This document shows positions 42,629-50,759 of a stretch of 64,000 nt of DNA, piece by piece. The notes under the pieces are model-generated. The model was not told where the DNA came from. It was given only the letters and a program-made list of their open reading frames with translations, and did not search any database. This stretch comes from Xanthobacter agilis. GTDB taxonomy: Bacteria > Pseudomonadota > Alphaproteobacteria > Rhizobiales > Xanthobacteraceae. How positions within the stretch are numbered: position 1 is the first letter of the stretch; every line of letters begins with the position of its first letter. The position numbers were made by a program, and so were the translations under genes. Where the stretch lies: the NCBI RefSeq assembly GCF_021730435.1, contig NZ_JABWGX010000017.1, positions 1 through 64,000 of the forward strand, in the 5' to 3' direction.

Positions 42629-43345
42629 TCACGCCAGCCCCGCGCGCACCATGTAGCCGGCGCCGCGCACGGTGTGGATCAACGGCACCTCGAAGCCCTT
42701 GTCCACCTTGGAGCGCAACCGCGACACATGCACGTCGATGACATTGGTCTGCGGGTCGAAATGGTAGTCCCACACGTTTTCCAGCAGCATGGTGCGGGTC
42801 ACCACCTGCCCCGCGTGGCGCATGAGATATTCAAGCAGGCGGAACTCGCGCGGCTGCAATGCGATCTCCTTGCCGCCACGGGTAACGCGATGGGCAAGCC
42901 GGTCCAGCTCCAGGTCGGCCACCTTGTAGAGGGTGTCCGTCGCCTGCGGCCCGCCGCGCCGGGCGAGCGCCTCCACCCGCGCCAGCAGCTCGGTGAACGC
43001 ATAAGGCTTGGGCAAATAATCGTCGCCGCCGGCGCGCAGGCCCTGCACCCGGTCGTCGACCTGGCCGAGCGCCGAGAGGATCAGCACTGGGGTCGCATGG
43101 CCACGGCCGCGCAGTTCAGCCACCAGGGACAAGCCATCCCGCAACGGCAGCATGCGGTCCACCACCAGCACGTCGTATTTGTCGGCAAGGGCGAGCGCGA
43201 GCCCTTCCTCGCCATCGGCGGCATGGTCCACCACATGGCCCGCCTCGCGGAAAGCCTTGCGGAGATATTCGGCGGCGTCGCGGTCGTCCTCGACAAGGAG
43301 GAGGCGCATGGCGGTGAGTGTATCCGGATCGAGATTCGCGTTCAT
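42629..43345 (-). CDS. OmpR-family response regulator
   Basis: 238 residues. Receiver domain with acidic pocket (VEDDRDA), phosphoacceptor Asp in VLVVDRMLPLRDG and conserved Lys in YLPKPYAFTELLARV; C-terminal winged helix (LQPREFRLLEYLMRHAG, TNVIDVHVSRLRSKVD, TVRGAGYMV). ATG 43345 is used; ATG 43309 (MRLLLVEDD) matches many homologues and may be the true start, though neither has a strong ribosome site. Partner of the downstream kinase. GAACCGTAA direct repeats before the DegP-family gene are a candidate target. Confidence 0.92.
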   Translation of the reverse strand: MNANLDPDTLTAMRLLLVEDDRDAAEYLRKAFREAGHVVDHAADGEEGLALALADKYDVLVVDRMLPLRDGLSLVAELRGRGHATPVLILSALGQVDDRVQGLRAGGDDYLPKPYAFTELLARVEALARRGGPQATDTLYKVADLELDRLAHRVTRGGKEIALQPREFRLLEYLMRHAGQVVTRTMLLENVWDYHFDPQTNVIDVHVSRLRSKVDKGFEVPLIHTVRGAGYMVRAGLA

Positions 43346-43441
43346 GTCACTCTAAAGCGATTTCGAGCGAAAGGGCACCGGCTCCGCCGAACACCGGAAT
43401 TGGCCACCGTGGGAGGCAGCCCATGGCGCCAGGGGGCGACC

Positions 43442-43481
43442 CAAAAAGAAAGCGCGGGAAGCCCTCTGGAGCTTCCCGCGC
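43442..43481 (-). terminator. Rho-independent terminator of the protease gene
   Basis: GCGCGGGAAGC and GCTTCCCGCGC form a perfect 11-bp stem with an 8-base loop, followed on the minus strand by TTTCTTTTT. A first hairpin nearer the stop (43593-43615, CGAGCCGGT/ACCGGCTCG) lacks a U-tract. Confidence 0.85.
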
Positions 43482-43592
43482 CTGCGGGCCGGCCGACGAT
43501 GGGGGGCGACGGGGATCGTCGGGCACGGCGCCGGAAACGGACCGACCGGCGGGGCGGGGGGTGGGGGCAAAACCCCGCCGGTCGGCTCAGGC

Positions 43593-43615
43593 CGAGCCGG
43601 TTCACGACCGGCTCG
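43593..43615 (-). terminator. Additional hairpin after the protease gene
   Basis: CGAGCCGGT-TCACG-ACCGGCTCG is a perfect 9-bp stem 26 bp past the protease stop; it has no U-tract and may protect the transcript 3' end or assist the terminator further on. Confidence 0.4.
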
Positions 43616-43640
43616 GGAACTCAATGCCGCGCGGGTGCGC

Positions 43641-45194
43641 TCAACCCTTGGCCTTGCCGTCCAGGGTGATGGCGACGAAGCGCACGCCCTGCTCGCTCTT
43701 CACCTGGATGAGCACCGCCTTGCGGTTCTCGGCCTTGGCCGCGGCAAGCCCGTCGCGCACATCCTTGGGGGTGGCGACCGTCTTGTCGCCGACCTTCAGG
43801 ATCACGTCGCCGGTGCGGAAGCCGCGGGCGGCGGCCGGACCGTTCGGATCGACACCGGTGACCACCACACCCTCGTTGCCGGCGCCGTCCACACCCTTGG
43901 CCGGGGCGAGCTGGAGGCCGAGGCGCGGCATGTCCTTGCCGGCCGCATCCTCACCCCCCTGGTCGGCGCGGGCGACCTGCTCAGTGGGGAGCTGGTCGAG
44001 CTTCACCGCCACGGTGAGGGGCTTGGCGTCGCGGAGCACCGCGAGCTGCACCTCGGTGCCGGGCTTCAGCATGCCCACCTTGCGGGTGAGGTCGCGGGCA
44101 TCCTTGATCGGCTCATTGTTGAGCTTGATGATCACGTCGCCCGCCTTGAGCCCGGCCTTGGCGCCGGGGGTGTTGGGCTGCACCTGGGCCACCAGGGCCC
44201 CTTCGGCGTCCTTGATGCCGAGGCCGGAGGCGAGTTCCTCGGTCACCGGCTGGATCTGCACGCCGATATAGCCGCGGGCCACCGCGCCGCTCTCGCGCAG
44301 CTGGTTCACCACCGTCTTCACGGTCTCGGAGGGAATGGCGAAGGCGATGCCCACGTTGCCGCCCGAGGGCGAGACGATGGCGGTATTCATGCCAATCACC
44401 TCGCCGTTCAGCGAGAAGGTCGGCCCGCCGGAATTGCCCCGGTTGATGGGGGCGTCGATCTGGATGAAGTCGTCATAGGGACCCGAGCCGATGTCGCGGC
44501 CGCGGGCCGAAACGATGCCGGCCGTCACCGTGCCGCCGAGACCGAACGGATTGCCCACCGCAATCACCCAGTCGCCGACGCGCGGCGCGCTGTCGGCCAG
44601 CTTCACCCACGGCAGATCCTTGGCGTCGGCGATTTTCAACAGCGCCACGTCGGTGCGCGGATCGGTACCGATCACCTTGGCCACATGTTCCTTGCCGTCG
44701 GTGGTGGTCACATCCACCTCGTCGGCGCCGTCCACCACATGGTTGTTGGTCACCACATAGCCGTCGGCGGAAATGATGAAGCCGGAGCCCTGGCCCACCA
44801 CCGGGCGCTCACCGCCCGGACCGCGATGGCCGCGCGGACCCATCGGCCCCATCGGGCCGCGGCCCTCGCCCAAGCCGAAGCGCTTCATGAACTGCTCGAT
44901 CTGGGGCGGGATGTTGCCGCCGCCCAGGCCCTCGCCATCATTCATGGCCACCTGGTCGCCGCCGTCCTTCTTCACCTTCACCGAGACCACGGCGGGCGAC
45001 ACCTTCTCGACGATGTCGGCGAAGGAGAAGGTACCGGCCGGCTGGCTGGTGGTGATCTGGGCGAAGGCCGGAGTCGCGGTGCCCGGCAGGAACTCACCGG
45101 CCACCATGCCGGCCACCGCGAGGCCGAACACGCCGGCGAGCAGAGCCTGGCGGCGACGCTTCGTCACGGAGGGGGTCTTGTCAGTGCGGGTCAT
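43641..45194 (-). CDS. degP: Periplasmic Do/DegP-family serine endoprotease
   Basis: 517 residues from ATG 45194. Signal peptide/anchor (ALLAGVFGLAVAGMVAGEFL ... ATPAFAQ). Trypsin-like domain with His in VVTNNHVVDGADEV, Asp in TDVALLKI and Ser255 in RGNSGGPTF; two PDZ domains follow (RGYIGVQIQPVTEEL...; PRLGLQLAPAKGVDG...). A Gly/Pro-rich insert with GPMGPMGPRG precedes the catalytic His. It removes or refolds damaged envelope proteins. It ends in a strong terminator before the response-regulator gene, so that pair has its own promoter or relies on readthrough. Confidence 0.94.
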   Translation of the reverse strand: MTRTDKTPSVTKRRRQALLAGVFGLAVAGMVAGEFLPGTATPAFAQITTSQPAGTFSFADIVEKVSPAVVSVKVKKDGGDQVAMNDGEGLGGGNIPPQIEQFMKRFGLGEGRGPMGPMGPRGHRGPGGERPVVGQGSGFIISADGYVVTNNHVVDGADEVDVTTTDGKEHVAKVIGTDPRTDVALLKIADAKDLPWVKLADSAPRVGDWVIAVGNPFGLGGTVTAGIVSARGRDIGSGPYDDFIQIDAPINRGNSGGPTFSLNGEVIGMNTAIVSPSGGNVGIAFAIPSETVKTVVNQLRESGAVARGYIGVQIQPVTEELASGLGIKDAEGALVAQVQPNTPGAKAGLKAGDVIIKLNNEPIKDARDLTRKVGMLKPGTEVQLAVLRDAKPLTVAVKLDQLPTEQVARADQGGEDAAGKDMPRLGLQLAPAKGVDGAGNEGVVVTGVDPNGPAAARGFRTGDVILKVGDKTVATPKDVRDGLAAAKAENRKAVLIQVKSEQGVRFVAITLDGKAKG

Positions 45195-45270
45195 GCGATC
45201 AGGTCTCACTTCTTGCCATCGGGGTCCTGCGTCACCGGCAGGTTCGAGAGTGAAGGTAGAGGCCCGTGCC

Positions 45271-45308
45271 TTACGGTTCCCTGGCGAGGGCATTACGGTT
45301 CGGTAATG
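45271..45308. promoter_or_regulatory. TTACGGTTC direct repeats upstream of the protease gene
   Basis: TTACGGTTC occurs at 45271 and 45293, exactly 22 bp (about two helical turns) apart, and the second overlaps a palindrome CATTAC-GGTTCG-GTAATG. They lie about 80-110 bp before the protease start. Direct repeats in helical phase suit an OmpR-family regulator, possibly the one encoded at 42629. Confidence 0.4.
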
Positions 45309-45360
45309 TCGCTCACAGCGCCGCGAGGAGCGCAGGCCAAAAAAACGAGCGTGGAGCACG

Positions 45361-45385
45361 GGAATAAATTGCGCCCGGCGGCGTT
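45361..45385 (+). promoter_or_regulatory. ECF/EcfG-type promoter candidate
   Basis: GGAAT, a 16-bp spacer and CGTT match the alphaproteobacterial EcfG-type pattern GGAAC-N16/17-CGTT with one change. It ends 52 bp before the first gene of an operon that itself encodes an ECF sigma factor and its anti-sigma, so autoregulation or general-stress control is plausible. Confidence 0.5.
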
Positions 45386-45437
45386 GATCCCGGCAGGAGG
45401 GTCGCCATGACGCCTCCGGCCCTGGAGGATCCCACCC

Positions 45438-45836
45438 ATGCGCACGTTCCTGCTTGCCGCCGCCACCACACTTGCCCTGTCCGCCAGCCTTGCCCTGTCC
45501 ACCAGCTTTGCCGCCGCCGCCGAGCCGGCAAAGGTGGTCGAGACCGCCAAGGGCAAGACCCTGGTGAATTCCGCCGGCATGACGCTTTACGTCTTCGCCA
45601 AGGACGAAGGCGGCAAATCCGCCTGCACCGGCCCCTGCGCCACCAACTGGCCGCCCCTGAAGGCCGCCGCCGACGCAAAGGCCGCGGGCGAATGGACCCT
45701 CATCACCCGCGACGACGGTTCCCACCAATGGGCCTACAAGGGCAAGCCGCTCTACACCTGGACCAAGGACCAGAAGCCGGGCGACGTGACCGGCGACGGT
45801 TTTCTCAACGGTGCCTGGTCGGTGGCCCATCCGTGA
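45438..45836 (+). CDS. Secreted COG4315-type protein with Yx(F/W)xxD repeats
   Basis: 132 residues. Signal peptide to about residue 28 (LLAAATTLALSASLALSTSF). Two copies of the family motif: LYVFAKDEGGKSACTGPCA with NWPPL, and LYTWTKDQKPGDVTGDG with a final W. The paired Cys in CTGPC are typical. Function is unknown although the family is widespread in the periplasm and often sits beside ECF sigma genes. It begins the operon with the sigma and anti-sigma factors, 34 bp ahead of the sigma gene. Confidence 0.88.
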   Translation: MRTFLLAAATTLALSASLALSTSFAAAAEPAKVVETAKGKTLVNSAGMTLYVFAKDEGGKSACTGPCATNWPPLKAAADAKAAGEWTLITRDDGSHQWAYKGKPLYTWTKDQKPGDVTGDGFLNGAWSVAHP

Positions 45837-45870
45837 CGGCGTCACGCCGAGGCGGCAGCGGGGATTAAGC

Positions 45871-46380
45871 ATGGCACGCGACGCAGATGCGCGGATCGAA
45901 GCCCAGATTCCGGGCCTGCGCCGCTACGCCTTCGCGCTGGTGCGGGACCGGGATCGGGCCGACGACCTGGTGCAGGATTGCCTTGAGCGCGCCTTGTCCC
46001 ACGCCCGCCGGCCCGTGGACGAGGAGGATTTACGCGCCTGGCTGTTCACCATCCTGCGCAACCTCCATATCTCCGCCTGGCGCAGCGCGCGGCGGCGGGG
46101 CGAGACCGCCCCGCTCGACGCGGAGACGGACCCCGGCCAGCCCGCCGACCAGGAACGCGCCCTGGTGGCGCGCGATGCCCTGGGCGCGCTCGACCAGTTG
46201 CCGGAGGAGCAGCAATCCCTGCTGCTGCTGATCGCGGTGGAGGACTTGTCCTATGACGGCGCCGCGCGGGTGCTCGGCATCCCCGTCGGCACCGTCATGT
46301 CGCGCCTGTCGCGCGCCCGCCGCCGCCTGCGCGCGCTGATGGACCGGGAGCACGCCCCCCTTCTGCGGAGAGTGAAATGA
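45871..46380 (+). CDS. ECF-family RNA polymerase sigma factor
   Basis: 169 residues. Sigma-2 region with ALVRDRDRADDLVQDCLERAL and DLRAWLFTILRNLHISAWR; sigma-4 region with ALDQLPEEQQSLLLLIAVED, LSYDGAARVLGIPVGTVMSR and LSRARRRLRALM as the -35-recognition helix-turn-helix. The start follows a GGGGA purine stretch and gives standard length. It overlaps the anti-sigma gene by four bases (ATGA). Confidence 0.93.
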   Translation: MARDADARIEAQIPGLRRYAFALVRDRDRADDLVQDCLERALSHARRPVDEEDLRAWLFTILRNLHISAWRSARRRGETAPLDAETDPGQPADQERALVARDALGALDQLPEEQQSLLLLIAVEDLSYDGAARVLGIPVGTVMSRLSRARRRLRALMDREHAPLLRRVK

Positions 46381-47180
46381 GCAAGGACCCGGCCACCCGG
46401 GATGAGGCCCAGATTCAGGCCTTCATCGATGGTCGCCTCGACGCTGCCGCGCGGGAGCGGATGGCCGCCACCCTCGCGGCCGATCCCGCCCTCGCGGCGG
46501 AGGTCGCCCTCGATCAGGCGCACGCGGACACCCTGCGACGCCAGCTCGCCGCCATCGCCGATGCCCCCATTCCGCACCGTTTGCGGCTCGACCATCTGCG
46601 GGCGCAACGGCGGGAACGACAGTGGCGGCACCTGCGCGCGGTGGCGGCGGGCGTCGCTCTACTGGCGACCGGGGCAATCGGCGGCTGGCTCGCGGCGCGG
46701 TCCGCCCCGGCGTCGGCCCCCGGCGCGGTCGTGACGGTGGCCACCGAGGCCGCCACCGCCTATCGCACATTCGTGGTGGAAGTGGCCCATCCGGTGGAAG
46801 TGGATACGGCGCGCGAAGCCCATCTTCTGCAATGGCTGTCGAAGCGGCTGGGGCGGCCGCTGGCGGCGCCCGACCTGACCCGTTTCGGCTACCGCTTGAT
46901 GGGCGGGCGCCTGCTGCCGGGCAGCGGTGGCGCCGCGGCGCAGCTCATGTACGACGATCCCAGCGGCCGCCGGCTCACGCTCTATGTGGAGGCGAGCCGT
47001 GGCAGCCAGACCGCCTTCCGCTTCCATGAGGACGGAGAGGCGCGCACCTTCGCCTGGATCGACCAGGGGTTCGGGTTCGCCGTCACCGGCCCGATCGGCC
47101 GGGAGGCGCTCCTGCCGATCGCCGAGGCCGTGTACCAGCGCTTCGAGGATCCCCCACCGGCGGGCGCCGCCCGGCTCTGA
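46377..47180 (+). CDS. Membrane anti-sigma factor
   Basis: 267 residues. Cytoplasmic N-terminus (about 1-85; IQAFIDGRLDAAARERM) typical of anti-sigma proteins that bind ECF factors, one transmembrane helix (about 87-107, AVAAGVALLATGAIGGWLAA), and a periplasmic C-terminal domain (YRTFVVEVAHPVEVD ... LTRFGYRLMGGRLLPG) of the RsiW/ChrR-like group seen in transmembrane anti-sigmas. No zinc-binding HxxxCxxC is present. Translational coupling to the sigma gene supports the pairing. Confidence 0.9.
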   Translation: MSKDPATRDEAQIQAFIDGRLDAAARERMAATLAADPALAAEVALDQAHADTLRRQLAAIADAPIPHRLRLDHLRAQRRERQWRHLRAVAAGVALLATGAIGGWLAARSAPASAPGAVVTVATEAATAYRTFVVEVAHPVEVDTAREAHLLQWLSKRLGRPLAAPDLTRFGYRLMGGRLLPGSGGAAAQLMYDDPSGRRLTLYVEASRGSQTAFRFHEDGEARTFAWIDQGFGFAVTGPIGREALLPIAEAVYQRFEDPPPAGAARL

Positions 47181-47215
47181 CCCTCTCTTCAAGCCAGGCC
47201 GCGCGCGGGCCTAAC

Positions 47216-49192
47216 TCAACCGGCCGCGCGCGCGGCATTGTCCTGGTAGTCTTCCACGGCATCCTCCAACCGCACCGGATCGAGGCTGGCGTCGGTCTCC
47301 ACCGTCGCTTCCACATCAGAAGCGGCAAGGGCCGCCTCCTCCGCCTCCTGCTGGCGATGCCACAGGTCGGCATAAAGTCCACCCTGGGCAAGCAAAGCGG
47401 CATGGCTGCCGCGCTCGGCCACCCGGCCATCGGCCATCACCAGGATCTCGTCCGCCCCCACCACGGTGGACAGGCGATGGGCGATGACCAAAGTGGTGCG
47501 CCCCTGGGACACGGTGTCGAGAGCGTCCTGGATGTCGCGCTCGGTGTGGCTGTCGAGGGCCGATGTGGCCTCGTCCAGCACCAGGATGGGCGGCGCCTTC
47601 AACAGGGTGCGGGCGATGGCCACCCGCTGCTTCTCGCCGCCGGAGAGCTTCAGGCCGCGCTCGCCCACCTCGGTCCGGTAGCCCTTGGGGGTGGAGCGGA
47701 TGAAATCGTCGATGCGGGCGAGCCGCGCCGCCTGCTCCACCTCGGCGTCGGTGGCGTCCTGGCGGCCATAGCGGATGTTGTAGGCGATGGTGTCGTTAAA
47801 CAGCACGGTGTCTTGCGGCACCATGCCCACGGCGGCCCGCAACGACGACTGGGTAACGTCGCGAATGTCCTGCCCGTCGATGAGGATGCGCCCGGACGAG
47901 ATGTCGTAGAAGCGGAACAGCAGGCGCGACAGGGTGCTCTTGCCCGCTCCCGACGACCCGACGATGGCCAGCGTGCGCCCCGCCGGAACCTCGAACGACA
48001 CCCCCTTCAGGATCTCCCGGTCGCCTTCATAGGAAAAGCGCACGTTCTCGAAGCGCACCGTGCCGCCGTGCACCACGAGGCCGGGCGCGCCCGGCTTGTC
48101 CTTGATCTCCGGATCGCGGGCGAGCACCGCGAACATGGATTCGATGTCGAGCAGGGCCTGCTTGATCTCGCGATAGATGAAGCCCAGGAAATTCAACGGC
48201 ACGTAGAGCTGAAGCATCATGACGTTGATCATGACGAACGAGCCGACCGTCTGCCGCCCGGCGCGGATGTCGTACACGCACATCACCATAATGAGTGCAA
48301 GACCAATGGAATAGATGACTGCCTGCCCCGCATTCAACCACGCCAGCGACGTATAGGTGTGCACGGTCGCCGTCTCGTAGCGGGCCATGGACCGGTCATA
48401 GCGGGCGTTTTCCCAGCGCTCGGCACCAAAATATTTCACCGTCTCATAATTAAGCAGGCTGTCCACGGCCTTGGTGTTGGCCTCGGTGTCGCTGTCGTTC
48501 ATCTCCTTGCGGATGGCGAGGCGCCACTCGCTGGCCCGGTAGGTGAAGACCCCGTAAGCGGCGATGGTGAGCGCCACCACCACCACATAGCGCCAGTCGA
48601 AAGCGAACAGCAGCACGCCGAGCACCATCACGAGCTCGACCACCGTTGGGGCGAGCTGGAGCACCAGCATGCGCACGATGGTCTCGATGCCGTTGCGCGC
48701 CCGCTCCAGCACCCGCGTGAGGCCGCCGGTCTTGCGCTCCAGATGGAAGCGCAGGGACAAGTCATGCATGTGCCGGAAGGTTTCGAGGGCGAGCTTGCGC
48801 ACCGCGTTGAGCGCCACCTTGGCGAAGATGCCGTCGCGCAGCTGGGTGATCGCCGCCATGACGATGCGGGCGAAACCATAGGCCAGGGTCAGCGCCACCG
48901 GCGCCGCCAGGAGATAGACCCAGCCGGACGGCACGGCCGCGCCGTTGGTCTCGGCGGTGAGGGCATCGGTGGCCCATTTGAACACGAACGGCACCACCAT
49001 GGTGGCGCCCTTGGAGCCGAACAGCAGCACCGTGGTGACCACCACGCGGGAGCGCAGATCCGGCCGATCGGCGGGCCACAGATAGGGCCACAGCCGGGCG
49101 AGGGTCCCGAACAGGCGCTCCTCCGCCGGGCTGGAGGCGGGCCGTCCGGCGGCCGGGAGGCCGGCGCCGTTCACAGGGGAACTGTCAGACAT
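47216..49192 (-). CDS. Atm1/HMT-type ABC exporter (fused permease-ATPase)
   Basis: 658 residues. Six-helix permease (about 25-330) with QLRDGIFAKVALNAVRKLAL and DSLLNYETVKYFGAE, the latter typical of mitochondrial Atm1 and bacterial homologues, then an ATPase domain with Walker A GSSGAGKST, signature LSGGEKQRVAIAR, Walker B ILVLDEATSAL and the switch His in IAHRLSTV. Characterised relatives export glutathione conjugates or heavy-metal adducts. The gene lies 6 bp behind a metal-type ArsR repressor, supporting a metal or thiol detoxification role. Confidence 0.92.
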   Translation of the reverse strand: MSDSSPVNGAGLPAAGRPASSPAEERLFGTLARLWPYLWPADRPDLRSRVVVTTVLLFGSKGATMVVPFVFKWATDALTAETNGAAVPSGWVYLLAAPVALTLAYGFARIVMAAITQLRDGIFAKVALNAVRKLALETFRHMHDLSLRFHLERKTGGLTRVLERARNGIETIVRMLVLQLAPTVVELVMVLGVLLFAFDWRYVVVVALTIAAYGVFTYRASEWRLAIRKEMNDSDTEANTKAVDSLLNYETVKYFGAERWENARYDRSMARYETATVHTYTSLAWLNAGQAVIYSIGLALIMVMCVYDIRAGRQTVGSFVMINVMMLQLYVPLNFLGFIYREIKQALLDIESMFAVLARDPEIKDKPGAPGLVVHGGTVRFENVRFSYEGDREILKGVSFEVPAGRTLAIVGSSGAGKSTLSRLLFRFYDISSGRILIDGQDIRDVTQSSLRAAVGMVPQDTVLFNDTIAYNIRYGRQDATDAEVEQAARLARIDDFIRSTPKGYRTEVGERGLKLSGGEKQRVAIARTLLKAPPILVLDEATSALDSHTERDIQDALDTVSQGRTTLVIAHRLSTVVGADEILVMADGRVAERGSHAALLAQGGLYADLWHRQQEAEEAALAASDVEATVETDASLDPVRLEDAVEDYQDNAARAAG

Positions 49193-49198
49193 GAAAAC

Positions 49199-49564
49199 CT
49201 AGCTTTCCGCCGCAGGCTCGTTCGCCCCCTGCCGCAGCAGCAGGTCGAACACGGCATGAATTTCAGCGCGCAGCGCCGCGAGCGCCGCGTGGTCGAGGCA
49301 ATAGGCGGTTCGCGCACCCTCCGCGCGACTGCGGATCAGCCCGGCCTCCCCCAGCACCTTGAGGTGCTGCGACACGGTGGATTGGGCTAAAGGCAGCTCG
49401 CGGACGATCTCGCCGCACACGCAGCGGTTCTCGCGCGCCAAGGTGTGCAGCACCGCGAGCCGCGCCGGATGCCCCAGCGCGCGCAGCCGATCGGCCAGAG
49501 CGGTGAAGGCGGCGGGATCGGGCGCGGCATCGTCACCAGCGGGCAGGAAAGGTGGATCGATCAT
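49199..49564 (-). CDS. ArsR/SmtB-family repressor
   Basis: 121 residues. Winged helix-turn-helix with LADRLRALGHPARLAVLHTL, CVCGEI (the ArsR-type ELCVCDL-like metalloid/metal site) and LAQSTVSQHLKVLGEAGLI as the DNA-reading helix. It precedes the ABC exporter by 6 bp in the same orientation, so the pair is a two-gene operon repressed by its own product. Start ATG 49564 lies inside the palindromic operator candidate. Confidence 0.92.
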   Translation of the reverse strand: MIDPPFLPAGDDAAPDPAAFTALADRLRALGHPARLAVLHTLARENRCVCGEIVRELPLAQSTVSQHLKVLGEAGLIRSRAEGARTAYCLDHAALAALRAEIHAVFDLLLRQGANEPAAES

Positions 49565-49585
49565 CGTTCATCGACGATAAACGAT
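49563..49585. promoter_or_regulatory. Palindromic ArsR operator candidate
   Basis: ATCGTTCATCG and CGATAAACGAT form an 11-bp inverted repeat with one mismatch around a single base, touching the repressor start codon. Such placement would block transcription or initiation of the repressor-exporter operon. Confidence 0.65.
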
Positions 49586-49593
49586 GGCCATGA

Positions 49594-49623
49594 CCTTTTC
49601 AAGGCGCCCCTTTTCAAGGCACC
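49594..49623. repeat. 15-bp tandem duplication
   Basis: CCTTTTCAAGGCGCC is followed directly by CCTTTTCAAGGCACC in the gap between the repressor and the divergent LOG gene. Each unit carries the palindrome CCTTTTCAAGG in imperfect form. Confidence 0.8.
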
Positions 49624-49697
49624 CCTGTCACCGGGCCGTCGCGGCGCGCGGTGAAGCTGAGGCCGCGCACGGCGCGAAACGATGGTATGTTGGGGCC

Positions 49698-50300
49698 ATG
49701 GCTAGAATAGAAAGTGTCTGTGTCTATTGCGGTTCCTCCTTCGGTCGCGACCCTGCGGTGGTGGCGGGCGCGCGCCGATTCGGGGAGATCCTGGCGCACA
49801 ACGGCATCCGTCTCGTCTATGGCGGCGGCGGCGTGGGACTGATGGGAGAGGTGGCGACGGCGGTCGCGCTGGCGGGTGGGCGCGTCACCGGCATCATCCC
49901 CACCTTCCTCGTCCGCGCCGAGCGCGCCTTCCGCCACACTGCGGAAATGATCGAGGTGGACGGCATGCATGAGCGCAAGCGGCTCATGTTCGAGAAGGCG
50001 GACGCGTTCGTGGCGCTGCCGGGCGGGATCGGCACCCTGGAGGAACTGGTCGAACAGCTCACCTGGGCGCAGCTCGGCCGTCACCGCAAGCCGATCCTGC
50101 TCGCCAATCTCGGCGGCTTCTGGGACCCGTTCCTGGACCTCGTGTCGCACATGCAGGCGGCCGGCTTCCTGCCCGCCGAACGACCGCTGAAGATCCTCAC
50201 CGCCGATCGCATCGAGGACATCCTGCCGGCGCTGCAAGCCGCCGCCGGCTCGGAGAGCAACGTCCACGACGGGGACGCGGCGATCGCGCGGCAGATGTGA
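49698..50300 (+). CDS. LOG-family nucleotide 5'-monophosphate phosphoribohydrolase
   Basis: 200 residues. Lonely-guy family: VCVYCGSSFG start, YGGGGVGLMGEVA, and the active-site pair HERKRLMF and PGGIGTLEELVEQLTW. The family cleaves cytokinin riboside monophosphates or, in many bacteria, AMP and other nucleotides. Cytokinin activation is known in plant-associated bacteria but cannot be inferred here. ATG 49698 gives the family N-terminus; the upstream open frame is non-homologous. Confidence 0.92.
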   Translation: MARIESVCVYCGSSFGRDPAVVAGARRFGEILAHNGIRLVYGGGGVGLMGEVATAVALAGGRVTGIIPTFLVRAERAFRHTAEMIEVDGMHERKRLMFEKADAFVALPGGIGTLEELVEQLTWAQLGRHRKPILLANLGGFWDPFLDLVSHMQAAGFLPAERPLKILTADRIEDILPALQAAAGSESNVHDGDAAIARQM

Positions 50301-50321
50301 GCCCGCGCGCGGCGCGCGGGC
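50301..50321 (+). terminator. Hairpin after the LOG gene
   Basis: GCCCGCGCG-CGG-CGCGCGGGC forms a perfect 9-bp stem immediately after the stop, with no U-tract. It lies between convergent genes. Confidence 0.4.
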
Positions 50322-50381
50322 GAAAACCCGTGTCGCTGCCGCGTGCCGCGAGCTGAGGCCGAGACCCGAAGCCGGGCCCGC

Positions 50382-50759
50382 TCAGCCGCCCGCATACTCC
50401 GCGAACGACAGGGGCGTCTCGTAGACGCGCACGCCGGCGAGCTGTGGCAAGGCCGGCTTCACGCGCGCCCAGATCCACACGGCGATATTCTCGGCGGTGG
50501 GGTTGTCCAGTCCCTCCACGTCGTTAAGGCAATAATGATCGAGCCGCGCCAGCAGCGGCGCGAACACCGCCTCGATGTCGAAGAAATCGGCCACGAAGCC
50601 CGTCGCCGGATCGACCGCGCCTTCCAGCGTCAGTTCCACCTTGTAGGAATGGCCGTGCATCCGCCGGCAGCGGTGGGTATCCGGCACGCGGGGCAGGAAA
50701 TGGGCGGCCTCGAAGGTGAAGCCCTGGGTGATGCGCAAGGTGGGCGCGGGTGTGGTCAT
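50382..50759 (-). CDS. queD: 6-carboxy-tetrahydropterin synthase
   Basis: 125 residues. Second enzyme of queuosine/7-deazaguanine synthesis, converting dihydroneopterin triphosphate to 6-carboxytetrahydropterin. Zinc ligands His20, His35 and His37 (AAHFLP; RRMHGHSY), with catalytic Cys31 in CxxxHGH spacing that marks QueD, plus the C-terminal NPTAENIAVW and Glu in VYETPLSFAEY. ATG 50759 overlaps the queE stop by four bases; the longer open frame upstream duplicates queE sequence in another frame. Confidence 0.94.
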   Translation of the reverse strand: MTTPAPTLRITQGFTFEAAHFLPRVPDTHRCRRMHGHSYKVELTLEGAVDPATGFVADFFDIEAVFAPLLARLDHYCLNDVEGLDNPTAENIAVWIWARVKPALPQLAGVRVYETPLSFAEYAGG

